Assembly (NCBI RefSeq): GCF_032461945.1
Contig: NZ_JAWCUD010000012.1
Coordinates: 1-64,000, forward strand
Length of the DNA stretch: 64,000 nt
Origin: Paenibacillus_E violae
GTDB taxonomy: Bacteria > Bacillota > Bacilli > Paenibacillales > NBRC-103111
Direction of reading: 5' to 3'
The position numbers and the translations under genes are program-made. The notes under the pieces are model-generated. The model was not told the DNA's origin. It saw only the letters and a list, made by a program, of their open reading frames with translations, and ran no database searches. Below, piece by piece: positions 1 to 8,340 of this stretch. Position 1 is the first letter of the stretch, and each line of letters opens with the position of its first letter.

Positions 1-40
1 CAGCGTTCGTCCTGAGCCAGGATCAAACTCTCCATAATAG
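1..40 (-). rRNA. rrs: 16S rRNA, 5' end only
   Basis: Read on the minus strand, the first bases of the window contain the universal 16S start AGAGTTTGATCCTGGCTCAG followed by GACGAACGCTG. Only the 5' end is inside the window; the rest of the rRNA operon lies beyond position 1. The exact mature 5' end is estimated at 38-40 by comparison with other Bacilli. Confidence 0.97.
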
Positions 41-123
41 AAAAGCTTAATTGTACTCATTGACTTGCTAGCGAGATTATTCATCTCATTTATAGTCGAT
101 TACTCGACTGTGCTTACTCACTC

Positions 124-150
124 GTTGTTCAGTTTTCAAAGATCAATAAC
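124..150 (-). promoter_or_regulatory. rRNA leader, boxA-like conserved segment
   Basis: The minus strand reads GATCTTTGAAAACTGAACAA about 90 nt before the 16S start. This sequence recurs in the leaders of Bacillus and Paenibacillus rRNA operons, where the leader carries antitermination and processing signals. The assignment rests on recognising that conserved string; no antitermination structure was modelled. Confidence 0.7.
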
Positions 151-188
151 TTCCTTATTCATCCATCGCCTTCAAAAGCGACCTGATC

Positions 189-218
189 AATATACCACAT
201 CAGCCTATTCGATTGCAA
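189..218 (-). promoter_or_regulatory. rRNA promoter P2
   Basis: On the minus strand there is a -35 TTGCAA (213-218) and a -10 TATATT (189-194) with an 18-bp spacer. It is the promoter nearer the 16S gene and shares its hexamers with the upstream promoter, the usual tandem arrangement of Bacilli rRNA operons. Confidence 0.75.
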
Positions 219-273
219 GAACTTTTTTCAGTTACTTTCGTTCTTTCGTTCGACCGCCGAAGCGACAAGAAGT

Positions 274-302
274 AATATAACAAATACGCAAAGGCATTGC
301 AA
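274..302 (-). promoter_or_regulatory. rRNA promoter P1
   Basis: On the minus strand there is a -35 TTGCAA (297-302) and a -10 TATATT (274-279) with a 17-bp spacer. It is the upstream member of a tandem pair feeding the 16S gene and sits directly after the pbuG terminator. Confidence 0.75.
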
Positions 303-331
303 GTCCTTTGCCAATTGTAAAATATGGTAAC

Positions 332-365
332 AAAAAAAAGCCCCGGCGCATCATGCACCAGAGCT
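332..365 (-). terminator. Intrinsic terminator of pbuG
   Basis: On the minus strand a GC-rich hairpin (340-365, arms GCTCTGGTGCA and TGCGCCGGGGC) is followed by eight T residues. It lies just past the pbuG stop codon and insulates it from the rRNA promoters. Confidence 0.9.
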
Positions 366-374
366 TAAAGTTTT

Positions 375-1778
375 TTAACCTTGACTTCCTATAAAGATGT
401 AACGAGCTAGAACAAGAATCGCCAATACCCACATAAGCCAGTGAATGGAATAACGCTTCTCACTTTTACCACCCAAATTCGCTGCTGCTGCCAATACCAC
501 ATAAGTAACAATACCAAAGGAAATCCCATTCGCAATATTGTAAGTGAAAGGCATCAATACAATAGTAAGGAACGCTGGAATAGCAATAACGAAGTCTTGG
601 AAATCAATCTCACGAATCGATTGCACCATCAGAACACCAACAACGATCAAAGCAGCCGCCGTAGCGGAACCAGGAATCAACATCGCAATTGGAGCAAGGA
701 ACAGAGCAAGCAAGAAACATACGCCCGTAGTTACGGCGGTCAAACCAGTACGTCCACCCTCTGCTACACCTGCTGCGCTTTCTACAAATACAGTGACCGT
801 ACTCGTTCCAACTAATGCACCACCGCTAACACCGATTGCATCTACAAACATCGCTTTCCCTACACGCTTGTTGCCTTCTTCTTTGTTCTTCATAATTCCA
901 GCGCGACTCGCTGTTCCAACCATTGTGCCGAATGTATCAAACAATTCAACGAATGTAAATGTAGCAATAACGGAAACAATCCCCGTTGTCATAATCCCTG
1001 CAAAATCAAAATCACCGAGTCGAAGCTTGCTTAAATCCGGAACCCATGTCGTATCTGCACTTGTCAAGGTACCGAGATTAACCATCCCCATGAAGTAGCC
1101 GATAACTGTAGTGGCCAAGATACCGAACAAGATCGCACCGCGAATGCGCAGCACCATAAAAATGGAAATCAGCAGAACACCGATAATCGTTAGAATAACG
1201 CTTTTATCTTCTAATGAACCCATATGAAACACTGTTTCAAATGAAAGAACGTCTGTAAATTGATGAGCTTTGATATCTTTGCCGCTTTCTACTGCGACAG
1301 TAAGAATACCGCTGTTTTTGAAACCGATCATCGCGATAAACAAGCCGATTCCTACCGTAATCGCATGCTTCAGGCCATCTGGAACAGCGACAAGGAGGAT
1401 CTGACGAATTCGGGTCACGGTTAAAATGATAAAGATGATCCCCGAAATAAACACGGCGGTTAACCCCATTGAAAACGTAAACTTACCTTGTGATGTCAAG
1501 ATAATCGTTGCAAAATAAGCGTTCAAGCCCATTCCCGGCGCAAGCGCAACAGGAAAGTTAACGAATAACCCCATAGCAATCGTCATAACACCGGCAGCAA
1601 TCGCCGTAGCCAAGAAAATCGAAGTCCAGTCACCGCCGGTAGCTCCCGATTTAAAAGCACTCAGCACGTCTGGGTTGACTGCAAGGATGTAAGCCATCGT
1701 CATGAAGGTTGTAATCCCCGCCATGATTTCTGTTCTTACGCTCGTGCCGTTTTGTTTCAATTTGAAAAAGCGATCCAT
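375..1778 (-). CDS. pbuG: Guanine/hypoxanthine permease, NCS2/AzgA type (PbuG-like)
   Basis: A 467-residue polytopic membrane protein that imports guanine and hypoxanthine in proton symport. Sequence support is the family-typical start (DRFFKLKQNGTSVRTEIMAG), the segment MAYILAVNPDVLS near residue 30, the PVALAPGMGLNAYFA re-entrant motif near residue 80, and hydrophobic spans to the C terminus; the length is normal for AzgA-type permeases. It follows guaA in the same order as in Bacillus subtilis. A guanine riboswitch with terminator lies in its leader, so expression should fall when guanine is plentiful. Substrate choice between guanine and hypoxanthine is inferred from the family and the riboswitch. 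Confidence 0.93.
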   Translation of the reverse strand: MDRFFKLKQNGTSVRTEIMAGITTFMTMAYILAVNPDVLSAFKSGATGGDWTSIFLATAIAAGVMTIAMGLFVNFPVALAPGMGLNAYFATIILTSQGKFTFSMGLTAVFISGIIFIILTVTRIRQILLVAVPDGLKHAITVGIGLFIAMIGFKNSGILTVAVESGKDIKAHQFTDVLSFETVFHMGSLEDKSVILTIIGVLLISIFMVLRIRGAILFGILATTVIGYFMGMVNLGTLTSADTTWVPDLSKLRLGDFDFAGIMTTGIVSVIATFTFVELFDTFGTMVGTASRAGIMKNKEEGNKRVGKAMFVDAIGVSGGALVGTSTVTVFVESAAGVAEGGRTGLTAVTTGVCFLLALFLAPIAMLIPGSATAAALIVVGVLMVQSIREIDFQDFVIAIPAFLTIVLMPFTYNIANGISFGIVTYVVLAAAANLGGKSEKRYSIHWLMWVLAILVLARYIFIGSQG

Positions 1779-1815
1779 TTTTCCTACTCCTCCTAAAACG
1801 AATGGTGGGGAACAG

Positions 1816-2006
1816 CAAAAAACCCGGAATCATGTTGCCTGATTCCGGGTACGAAAAAGGAGCTTCCCTATGAGAGTTGCCCCTTCTATGCATAGCACAA
1901 AAAGTCATAGTAACTCACACAGATTCCGTCCTTTTTTTCGTAGCCAGATCATTTGCGGTGATCTCGTAGAAACTCTCGGGCCAATCCCCAAGATTATACG
2001 AAAAAC
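1816..2006 (-). promoter_or_regulatory. Guanine riboswitch (purine aptamer plus terminator) before pbuG
   Basis: The minus strand at about 1934-2006 holds a purine aptamer: P1 arms TTTTTCG and CGAAAAA, the core segments TATAAT, TTTCTAC and GGCTACG, and kissing-loop helices between. The base that pairs with the ligand (position 74 of the xpt aptamer, in the segment GGCTACG) is C, which specifies guanine or hypoxanthine rather than adenine. Downstream at 1816-1850 a hairpin with arms ACCCGGAATC and GATTCCGGGT runs into six T residues, a terminator expression platform. Ligand binding should switch off pbuG transcription. Confidence 0.93.
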
Positions 2007-2052
2007 TGTTATCCATTTCACATTTTAGTGCGGAAATAACCCTTTGTCAATA

Positions 2053-2101
2053 AAAAAGACGAACATTCCAGGGTTAAATTTTCCCAGAACGTTCGTCTTT
2101 T
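2053..2101 (-). terminator. Intrinsic terminator of guaA
   Basis: The minus strand forms a long hairpin, arms AAAAGACGAACGTTC and GAATGTTCGTCTTTT, ending in a T run. It follows the guaA stop directly and separates guaA from the riboswitch-controlled pbuG unit. Confidence 0.88.
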
Positions 2102-2110
2102 CAATTTTAT

Positions 2111-3649
2111 CTATTCCCACTCAATTGTAGCAGGCGGTTTAGACGTAATGTCGTAGACAATACGGTTTACATTCTCAACTTCGTTCACGATACGAACAGA
2201 GATTTTCTCCAGCACATCCCACGGAATACGCGCCCAGTCGGCTGTCATGCCGTCGATGGAAGTAACTGCACGAATGCCTACAGTGTAGGAGTACGTTCTA
2301 GCGTCTCCCATAACCCCAACGCTTTTCATGCCCGGAAGAGCCGTGAAATATTGCCAGATCTCGCGATCCAAGCCTGCTTTCGCGATTTCATCGCGCAGGA
2401 TGGCGTCGGATTCACGAACAATTTTCAGCTTGTCCTCTGTGACTTCGCCAAGAACACGAATAGCCAGACCAGGACCTGGGAATGGTTGTCTCCATACGAT
2501 TGCAGCAGGAAGACCGCACTCTTCGCCCACTTTGCGAACTTCGTCTTTAAACAACGTTTTGAGCGGCTCGATTAGCTTGAACTTCATATCTTTCGGCAGT
2601 CCGCCTACATTGTGATGCGATTTAATCGTATGCGCTGTAGCTGTACCACTTTCTACGATATCCGTATAAAGCGTACCTTGTGCCAGGAATGTAAAGTCAT
2701 CGAATTTGCTGGACTCTTCTTCGAACACGCGGATAAATTCCGTACCGATAATTTTACGTTTTTGCTCCGGATCAGCTACGCCGGCCAATTTGCCGAGGAA
2801 ACGTTCACGCGCATCGATTTTGACCACTTGCATATCGAATTTGCCAACAAATGTATCCATAACGCTTTCTGCCTCGCCTTGGCGCAGCAAGCCATGGTCA
2901 ATGAACATACAAGTCAATTGTGAACCAATCGCTTTATGCAAAAGAATCGCAACAACCGATGAATCCACCCCGCCGCTAAGCGCGCAAAGGACTTTCTTGT
3001 CGCCGACTTCTTGACGAAGTTCTTTTACCATATCCTCAACAAAGGAGGACATCGTCCAATCACCTTCACAACCGCAAACGCCGTAAATGAAGTTATGGAT
3101 CATTTCGTTCCCTTGAAGGGAGTGACGAACTTCCGGATGGAACTGTACCGCATGAATATTACGCTCACGATGGCTCATTGCAGCAATTTCAAGGGAATCC
3201 GTGCTCGCTTCGATGACGAAACCTTCAGGAAGAACGGATACATGATCACCATGGCTCATCCATACCGTTTGTTTCGCTTCCAAGCCTTTCACCAGCGGGC
3301 TTTCATTCGTAAACGAAAGATCTGCCTTGCCATATTCACGCGTATGTGCGCGTTCAACTTTACCGTTCAATTGATGAGCAATTAGCTGCATGCCGTAGCA
3401 AATCCCCAAAATCGGAATCCCCAAATCGAAGATTTGCGGATCAACAGCTGGTGCTCCCTCACCGTATACGCTGGATGGACCGCCAGAGAACACAATACCC
3501 TTTGGCTGAAGCTCGCGAATTTTCTCAACCGTTGTATTGAACGGCAGCAGCTCGCTGTACACGCCCAAATCACGGATTCGTCTAGCAATCAGTTGGTTGT
3601 ACTGGCCTCCAAAATCTAAAACGACGATCATTTCACTCGGTTTACTCAT
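2111..3649 (-). CDS. guaA: GMP synthase (glutamine-hydrolysing)
   Basis: Converts XMP to GMP using glutamine and ATP in the last step of guanine nucleotide synthesis. The class I glutaminase domain comes first (nucleophile Cys84 in GICYGMQ, His in AVQFHPE), then the ATP pyrophosphatase domain with the P-loop CALSGGVDSS, then the dimerisation domain ending in PPATIEWE. Full length is 512 residues, normal for the family. The start was set at MSKPSEM because GGAGGT lies 8 nt before it; an in-frame ATG seven codons upstream would place that ribosome binding site inside the coding region. It follows yebA and precedes pbuG. Confidence 0.96.
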   Translation of the reverse strand: MSKPSEMIVVLDFGGQYNQLIARRIRDLGVYSELLPFNTTVEKIRELQPKGIVFSGGPSSVYGEGAPAVDPQIFDLGIPILGICYGMQLIAHQLNGKVERAHTREYGKADLSFTNESPLVKGLEAKQTVWMSHGDHVSVLPEGFVIEASTDSLEIAAMSHRERNIHAVQFHPEVRHSLQGNEMIHNFIYGVCGCEGDWTMSSFVEDMVKELRQEVGDKKVLCALSGGVDSSVVAILLHKAIGSQLTCMFIDHGLLRQGEAESVMDTFVGKFDMQVVKIDARERFLGKLAGVADPEQKRKIIGTEFIRVFEEESSKFDDFTFLAQGTLYTDIVESGTATAHTIKSHHNVGGLPKDMKFKLIEPLKTLFKDEVRKVGEECGLPAAIVWRQPFPGPGLAIRVLGEVTEDKLKIVRESDAILRDEIAKAGLDREIWQYFTALPGMKSVGVMGDARTYSYTVGIRAVTSIDGMTADWARIPWDVLEKISVRIVNEVENVNRIVYDITSKPPATIEWE

Positions 3650-3716
3650 TATCCGACCTCCTAATTTCATAGCGGTTGAGGTGTCAGGGGTATCCTTGTC
3701 CGCTTACCGCTATTTA

Positions 3717-3746
3717 TAGGTACTAATTTTAAACATTAGGTACCTA
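3717..3746. other. Inverted repeat between yebA and guaA
   Basis: TAGGTACTAAT and ATTAGGTACCTA form a near-perfect hairpin with one bulged base, 70-100 bp before guaA. It has no T tract on either strand, so it is not an intrinsic terminator. A role as operator or transcript-processing site is possible but unsupported. Confidence 0.4.
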
Positions 3747-3760
3747 GGATGTAAAGGGGT

Positions 3761-6085
3761 TTAATGTGTCTTTTGAATGGCTTTCCATATTGCCACAATT
3801 TCCCGCTTCGTATAATGCGAAGAATTGACGGCATCATAGCGGATGCTTTCATAGATTAAAGCGAATTTAAGCAGCGCTTGCTTTTGACCTTGATGCTTGA
3901 AACTCAAAGAGGTGACATAGTCTCTCACGGTTTGGTCCTTAGGCTTTCCGCCATATTTGCGGAATAATTGGAGCCACAAACGATCCATATAAGGAATCAG
4001 GGGATGCGGATGATTTAAGCTGTGTTTGTAAAATGGAACGAGCGCTCCGTTAAGCAAGAAACCTTTTCGCTTCAGCAAGAGGACAATAGCCGCCAGCACG
4101 ATGAGGCCTCCTAGCAACATGATGAGAAGGTTTCGATTTGTTTTGGCATAATCGATGACTGTATGTTTCGCGGCTTGCAGCCACTCGCTTGAAGTCGCTG
4201 TGAAATTCCCAGGCACCGGAATATTCATCAGAGAAGCGGTCATCGCAGATTGCTCCATAGCAGCCGTCGTTAAGGTCTCTCTTGGATGGTCGGAAGAAAT
4301 CCCCGAGAATCCCGGCGTAGGCTCAAACGGCACCCACCCCATAGATGGGAAATACACTTCCACCCAAGAATGCGCATCCGAGTTACGAACCAACACTTCT
4401 TGAAGCTGATCCGCCTCATGGTCAGTCGATTGCAGTGTTCCGGGCGCATAACCTTTGACCCAGCGGGCTGGCACACCGACAGAGCGCAGCATCACCACCA
4501 TCGACGTTGAAAAATGATCACAATAACCGGTCTTATCCACGAACAAAAAGTGACTGACAAAGTCCTCACTTCGACTAGGAGTCGTCGGCTTCTCAAGGCT
4601 GTACGTATAGGTATGGCTCAAATACTGCTCAATCGCAACGGCTTTGGCATAAGGCGTAAGCCGGTTCGCTGTAATTTGTTCGGCAATGCTGCGAACCGAT
4701 CTCGGCAACGTTGACGGCAGCTGCAAGTAATCGCCCGTAATCTCTGGCGGGTAAGAACCGACATCCGAATTCAGCAAAGTCGGATCTTCCCTAACAGGCT
4801 GTACGGTTACTTTGTAATACGACAAAGGATCTGCAATCTCAGGCAAAGCCACTTTCCCGCTCAGCGTAGACTTGAGCAGGATGTCCCGTGATAGCGGCTT
4901 CCCCTTCTCCGTCAGAAGAGAGTCCACACCCAGTAGATTGCCACCTAAGAACAACTGCTTATTCGGCGACTTGTCGTTCCACAAAACTTCTTGTGCTACA
5001 AGCTTTCCTGAACCTGTTTGAACAGGCGCTGCGTACGGCTCAAGCGTTTGATTCGTTTGAGTCCAGCCTTTGCCGTCGTAGAAATTTTTGGATTCTCCAC
5101 GCCAGTAAGTAGGCTCTGATGTTTTGGCTGTGAATACCGGAGTCGTGTCTACTTGGAGTGGACCTCCTAAGGAAGTGTCATTTTGACCGTAGCCTGATTT
5201 GGCCACAGCTCCACCGGCATGCGTCTCCTCATTGTAAAGTTCAAACAACCGATCGGACATATACGCCCAGCTTACCGGCTTCATCAGCGCTTCCGGCTCG
5301 GCCTGCTTGGCCGAATACCAGGCGGCTGCGGTTAGCACCCCCACTACGGCTGCACTAACGGCCACCCACCTAAAAGCGCTTCCGGGACGAACCGAAGCAA
5401 AGCCGTAGGTTTGCTCGATTCTCGAAAGATTCAGCAGCGCTAACAGCAGCAATCCATATCCTATTGTGCGCATGATGCCTTGCACGGTATCCGCACCAAA
5501 TACCAATTGTAGGACAACCAAATAAATCAACGTGGCAGCAACAAACCATAGGCTGTGCTGTCTTTGCAGCATTAGCGCCTGTATCACGGAAATAAGCAGC
5601 GACCAGCCCAGCAAAAATAGTAAAGTCCTGAGTTCACCGCTGATGAGGTCAAAATGGGCCTGCATCAGATAACCGACATCCTGAACGATCGTTCTAAGCA
5701 AGTCAAAGACCCACGCTCCGGTTATAAAGGTTTCCCTGTCAAACATAAATCCGACGAAAAGCAGGATCAACACGCCTTTGGCCGTCCATCCCCAAGTGTA
5801 AGGAACTTTAAAGCAATCTATGGCGATGCATAACGCAAAAACGACCAATATCGGGCCGGCTTCAATCGACGTATCTGCCATCCACGCCAATGGATGGAGC
5901 CATTCTGAAATCAGTAAGAACAGCAAGAGAGAGATCAAGATGTCTCGGAAAAAGGTTTGGTGGAGCGGCGATGATGTCCCCGTGCCGGTCACTGCGCTGG
6001 CGTGGAAGATGGGACCTGGTGGAATCGCTCCTGAAGGGCGAATAAAGGGCATGCGCGAATCGCGCCGTGGTTCAAGCGGTTGCAT
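3761..6085 (-). CDS. yebA: Membrane-anchored transglutaminase-like protein (YebA/TgpA family)
   Basis: A 774-residue protein. The N-terminal third has several hydrophobic segments (about residues 45-260), followed by an extracytoplasmic transglutaminase-like core with the catalytic triad context TGYCDHFS (Cys), SDAHSWVEVYF (His) and the Asp region GWVPFEPTPGF. A further membrane segment near residue 650 precedes a C-terminal cytoplasmic domain typical of the family. The ATG chosen has GGAGG 8 nt upstream; a GTG nine bases earlier overlaps that site. It overlaps the preceding DUF58 gene by 14 nt, so the two are translationally coupled. The natural substrate is unknown; a protease or crosslinking role at the envelope is inferred. 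Confidence 0.88.
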   Translation of the reverse strand: MQPLEPRRDSRMPFIRPSGAIPPGPIFHASAVTGTGTSSPLHQTFFRDILISLLLFLLISEWLHPLAWMADTSIEAGPILVVFALCIAIDCFKVPYTWGWTAKGVLILLFVGFMFDRETFITGAWVFDLLRTIVQDVGYLMQAHFDLISGELRTLLFLLGWSLLISVIQALMLQRQHSLWFVAATLIYLVVLQLVFGADTVQGIMRTIGYGLLLLALLNLSRIEQTYGFASVRPGSAFRWVAVSAAVVGVLTAAAWYSAKQAEPEALMKPVSWAYMSDRLFELYNEETHAGGAVAKSGYGQNDTSLGGPLQVDTTPVFTAKTSEPTYWRGESKNFYDGKGWTQTNQTLEPYAAPVQTGSGKLVAQEVLWNDKSPNKQLFLGGNLLGVDSLLTEKGKPLSRDILLKSTLSGKVALPEIADPLSYYKVTVQPVREDPTLLNSDVGSYPPEITGDYLQLPSTLPRSVRSIAEQITANRLTPYAKAVAIEQYLSHTYTYSLEKPTTPSRSEDFVSHFLFVDKTGYCDHFSTSMVVMLRSVGVPARWVKGYAPGTLQSTDHEADQLQEVLVRNSDAHSWVEVYFPSMGWVPFEPTPGFSGISSDHPRETLTTAAMEQSAMTASLMNIPVPGNFTATSSEWLQAAKHTVIDYAKTNRNLLIMLLGGLIVLAAIVLLLKRKGFLLNGALVPFYKHSLNHPHPLIPYMDRLWLQLFRKYGGKPKDQTVRDYVTSLSFKHQGQKQALLKFALIYESIRYDAVNSSHYTKREIVAIWKAIQKTH

Positions 6086-7286
6086 CCGCGACACCTCCTT
6101 GCTTCGGCCACTGACCCCGCGGGTGTGGCACTTCCGTGAAGCTGCAGCCTGCGGCTTGCAGCTGCGAAGCCCCCTCTCGCTCAGCGACCGAGAGGGAGGG
6201 CTTGGCGTGCACGTAGATCACGTGCACGGAACGGCGCCTGGTGCGCGCATCCGCGATCGCGCGCACCAGCGCCACATCGAGCGTCGATGTGATACACACC
6301 ATCGACGCATCCGGCGGCAAGGCCGCCGCCTCTTTCCTGACGAAGTCAGGAAAGGCCATGGCGGGCTTGCCGCCCACGCTCGCGAGTACTTCGTACGCGA
6401 GCGTCAGATCCGGGCGAATCGTCGGCGCGATTCGCTTTCCGTTCGAGCTGCTGGCAAAGCCGCAGCTCTCGCGCCCGCCAGCGGCGGCTTCGAAGAAGCC
6501 TGCCGCGAGGGCGACGCCCTTCTCCAGCAGCGGCTGAGCCGCTTCAGCTGGAGCCGCCGCAGGCGCCGCGTCGAGCAGCAGCATCCGCTTCGCGGAGGCG
6601 GCCTGCTCGGGGTCCTTGGTCATCAGCCGGTTCAACCGGGCTGTGGATTTCCAATGAATGCGGTGATACGGGTCACCGCTGGCATAGTCACGGACACCGC
6701 TGATGAGCGGTGTCTCCGCTTTAGGACCACGGGCGGTAGGCACGTCGCCGTCGTCCGCGTGAAAGGTCATGCCGGAGCGGCCCAGCGTATCCGCCTTCGG
6801 ATAAACGAGGCACCGGTGAATCTCGTCCCGGCGCGTTCGGCGAACGGCGAAACCGAACATATCGCCGGTGACCGCTTCACAGCCTGCGAAGCGGTATACG
6901 CCGCGCATAAGGCCCGTAATTTTATAACGGAAAAGGATCGTGGACTGAAACCATGGGAAAAGCAGCTTGCTATAGATCAGCTGAGCCCCGCTTCCTTCAT
7001 GGACCCACGTTTCTTTGACGACCAGCCAAGGCATTGGCATCCGCGCACGGTGTGCAATCCCAAGGCTGATCGTGATATCTTCACCCGCTACAAATACTTC
7101 TCCGGACAACTGCCGATTGATCGACAGCCCTTTGAACGCAAAGACATAAAACAATCCCGCCTGAATCCATATCAAAGTCAAGCAGCATCCTAAATACCAG
7201 GCAGCGAAGCCACCTTGCCAATAAACCAACAAAACCGATAGGACACACCCCACAAAGAGCAGCGACGATTTACCCCAGCTTTTCAT
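6072..7286 (-). CDS. yeaD: DUF58 domain protein (YeaD-like)
   Basis: A 404-residue protein starting MKSWGKSSLLFVG with two N-terminal membrane segments, then a DUF58 core. The hallmark stretch is ISGVRDYASGDPYHRIHWKSTARLNRLMTKD near residues 210-240. DUF58 proteins are von Willebrand A-like and occur with MoxR ATPases and TgpA-type transglutaminases, as here; their biochemical role is not settled. AGGGGG lies 7 nt before the chosen ATG. The stretch covering about 6100-6900 is unusually GC-rich compared with its neighbours, and this produces long open frames on the opposite strand that are not genes. Confidence 0.87.
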   Translation of the reverse strand: MKSWGKSSLLFVGCVLSVLLVYWQGGFAAWYLGCCLTLIWIQAGLFYVFAFKGLSINRQLSGEVFVAGEDITISLGIAHRARMPMPWLVVKETWVHEGSGAQLIYSKLLFPWFQSTILFRYKITGLMRGVYRFAGCEAVTGDMFGFAVRRTRRDEIHRCLVYPKADTLGRSGMTFHADDGDVPTARGPKAETPLISGVRDYASGDPYHRIHWKSTARLNRLMTKDPEQAASAKRMLLLDAAPAAAPAEAAQPLLEKGVALAAGFFEAAAGGRESCGFASSSNGKRIAPTIRPDLTLAYEVLASVGGKPAMAFPDFVRKEAAALPPDASMVCITSTLDVALVRAIADARTRRRSVHVIYVHAKPSLSVAEREGASQLQAAGCSFTEVPHPRGQWPKQGGVADATA

Positions 7287-7297
7287 GAATGTGCCCC

Positions 7298-8275
7298 CTA
7301 CTTCGACGAAACATAGCGAAGTACTGGAGTTTGCAAGGAAGCTAATAGATCCGCTAATATCCGTTCCGCCGACTTGCCCGTCATCCGAGCCTCGGAGGTC
7401 AGAATAAGCCGGTGTGTCCAAACAGGCAGCACCAAATCCTTAATATCATCCGGCACAACGAACGTTCTGCCTTTCATATAAGCGGACGTTTGCGCAGCAC
7501 GCATCAACGCGTGGGATGCCCTTGGACTTGCACCAAGGTACAAATCCGTATGTTCCCTTGTAGCTAAAGCAAGGCGAACGATGAAATCTTTTAACGTATT
7601 ATCGACATGAATCATAGCTGCTTCTCTTTGTAACTGCACAAATTCATCCTGCACAATAACAGGCTTCACTTGGTCGATCGGATGGCGATCCTGGAGTCGG
7701 TCGAGCATCAGAATCTCTTGATCCGGCGTCGGATAGCCTAAGGATAGCTTCATCAGGAAGCGATCCATTTGCGCTTCAGGCAGCGCATAAGTCCCTTCAT
7801 AATCTACGGGATTTTGAGTTGCCATCAAGACGAAGGGCTTCGGCAGTTCATAGCCCACTCCATCCACCGTGACCCGCTTCTCTTCCATCGCTTCCAGAAA
7901 AGCAGATTGTGTTTTCGGAGAGGTCCTGTTGCATTCGTCCGCCAATACGATCGGCGTCATTAACGGTCCGGGGCGAAATTCAAAATCGCCTGTCTTCGCA
8001 TTATAAACAGACACGCCCGTCACATCGGATGGCAGCAAATCCGGCGTACATTGTATTCTCTTAAACTCGCAACCAATGGTTCTTGCCAAAGCGCGCACTA
8101 ACATCGTTTTTCCCACACCCGGCACGTCTTCCAATAAAAGATGACCGCCGCTCAACATCGCGATAAACGCCTGCTCGATCGTCTCTCTTTTGCCAACAAT
8201 CACTTTCTCCACATTCAGGATCATCCGTTCCACGAGAGGCTGCGGCTGATCGAATATTCGTGTTTTCGACTGCAT
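7298..8275 (-). CDS. yeaC: MoxR-family AAA+ ATPase (YeaC-like)
   Basis: A 325-residue AAA+ chaperone-type ATPase. Walker A is EDVPGVGKTML near residue 55, Walker B IVLADECNRT near 115, sensor I VLMATQNPVDYEGTYALPEAQMDRF near 155, and the lid domain follows. It is the first gene of an operon with the DUF58 gene, 11 nt downstream, and the transglutaminase gene. MoxR proteins are thought to help assemble or activate their DUF58 partners. GGAGG lies 10 nt before the ATG used; a TTG two codons upstream is also possible but is only 4 nt from the site. Confidence 0.92.
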   Translation of the reverse strand: MQSKTRIFDQPQPLVERMILNVEKVIVGKRETIEQAFIAMLSGGHLLLEDVPGVGKTMLVRALARTIGCEFKRIQCTPDLLPSDVTGVSVYNAKTGDFEFRPGPLMTPIVLADECNRTSPKTQSAFLEAMEEKRVTVDGVGYELPKPFVLMATQNPVDYEGTYALPEAQMDRFLMKLSLGYPTPDQEILMLDRLQDRHPIDQVKPVIVQDEFVQLQREAAMIHVDNTLKDFIVRLALATREHTDLYLGASPRASHALMRAAQTSAYMKGRTFVVPDDIKDLVLPVWTHRLILTSEARMTGKSAERILADLLASLQTPVLRYVSSK

Positions 8276-8340
8276 AGTCAAGAAGCCTCCTTACTTAAAG
8301 GTATGCTTCTAGTTTTTCCAGTCTTCTACTCTTTTAGACA

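Noticed and set aside
3717..3746. Terminator between yebA and guaA
   Set aside because: A hairpin exists, but neither strand has a T tract after it.
5820..7193. Long plus-strand open frame of 457 codons
   Set aside because: It is antisense to the yebA start and the GC-rich DUF58 gene, its product is Arg/His-rich with no family, and it lacks a proper ribosome binding site.
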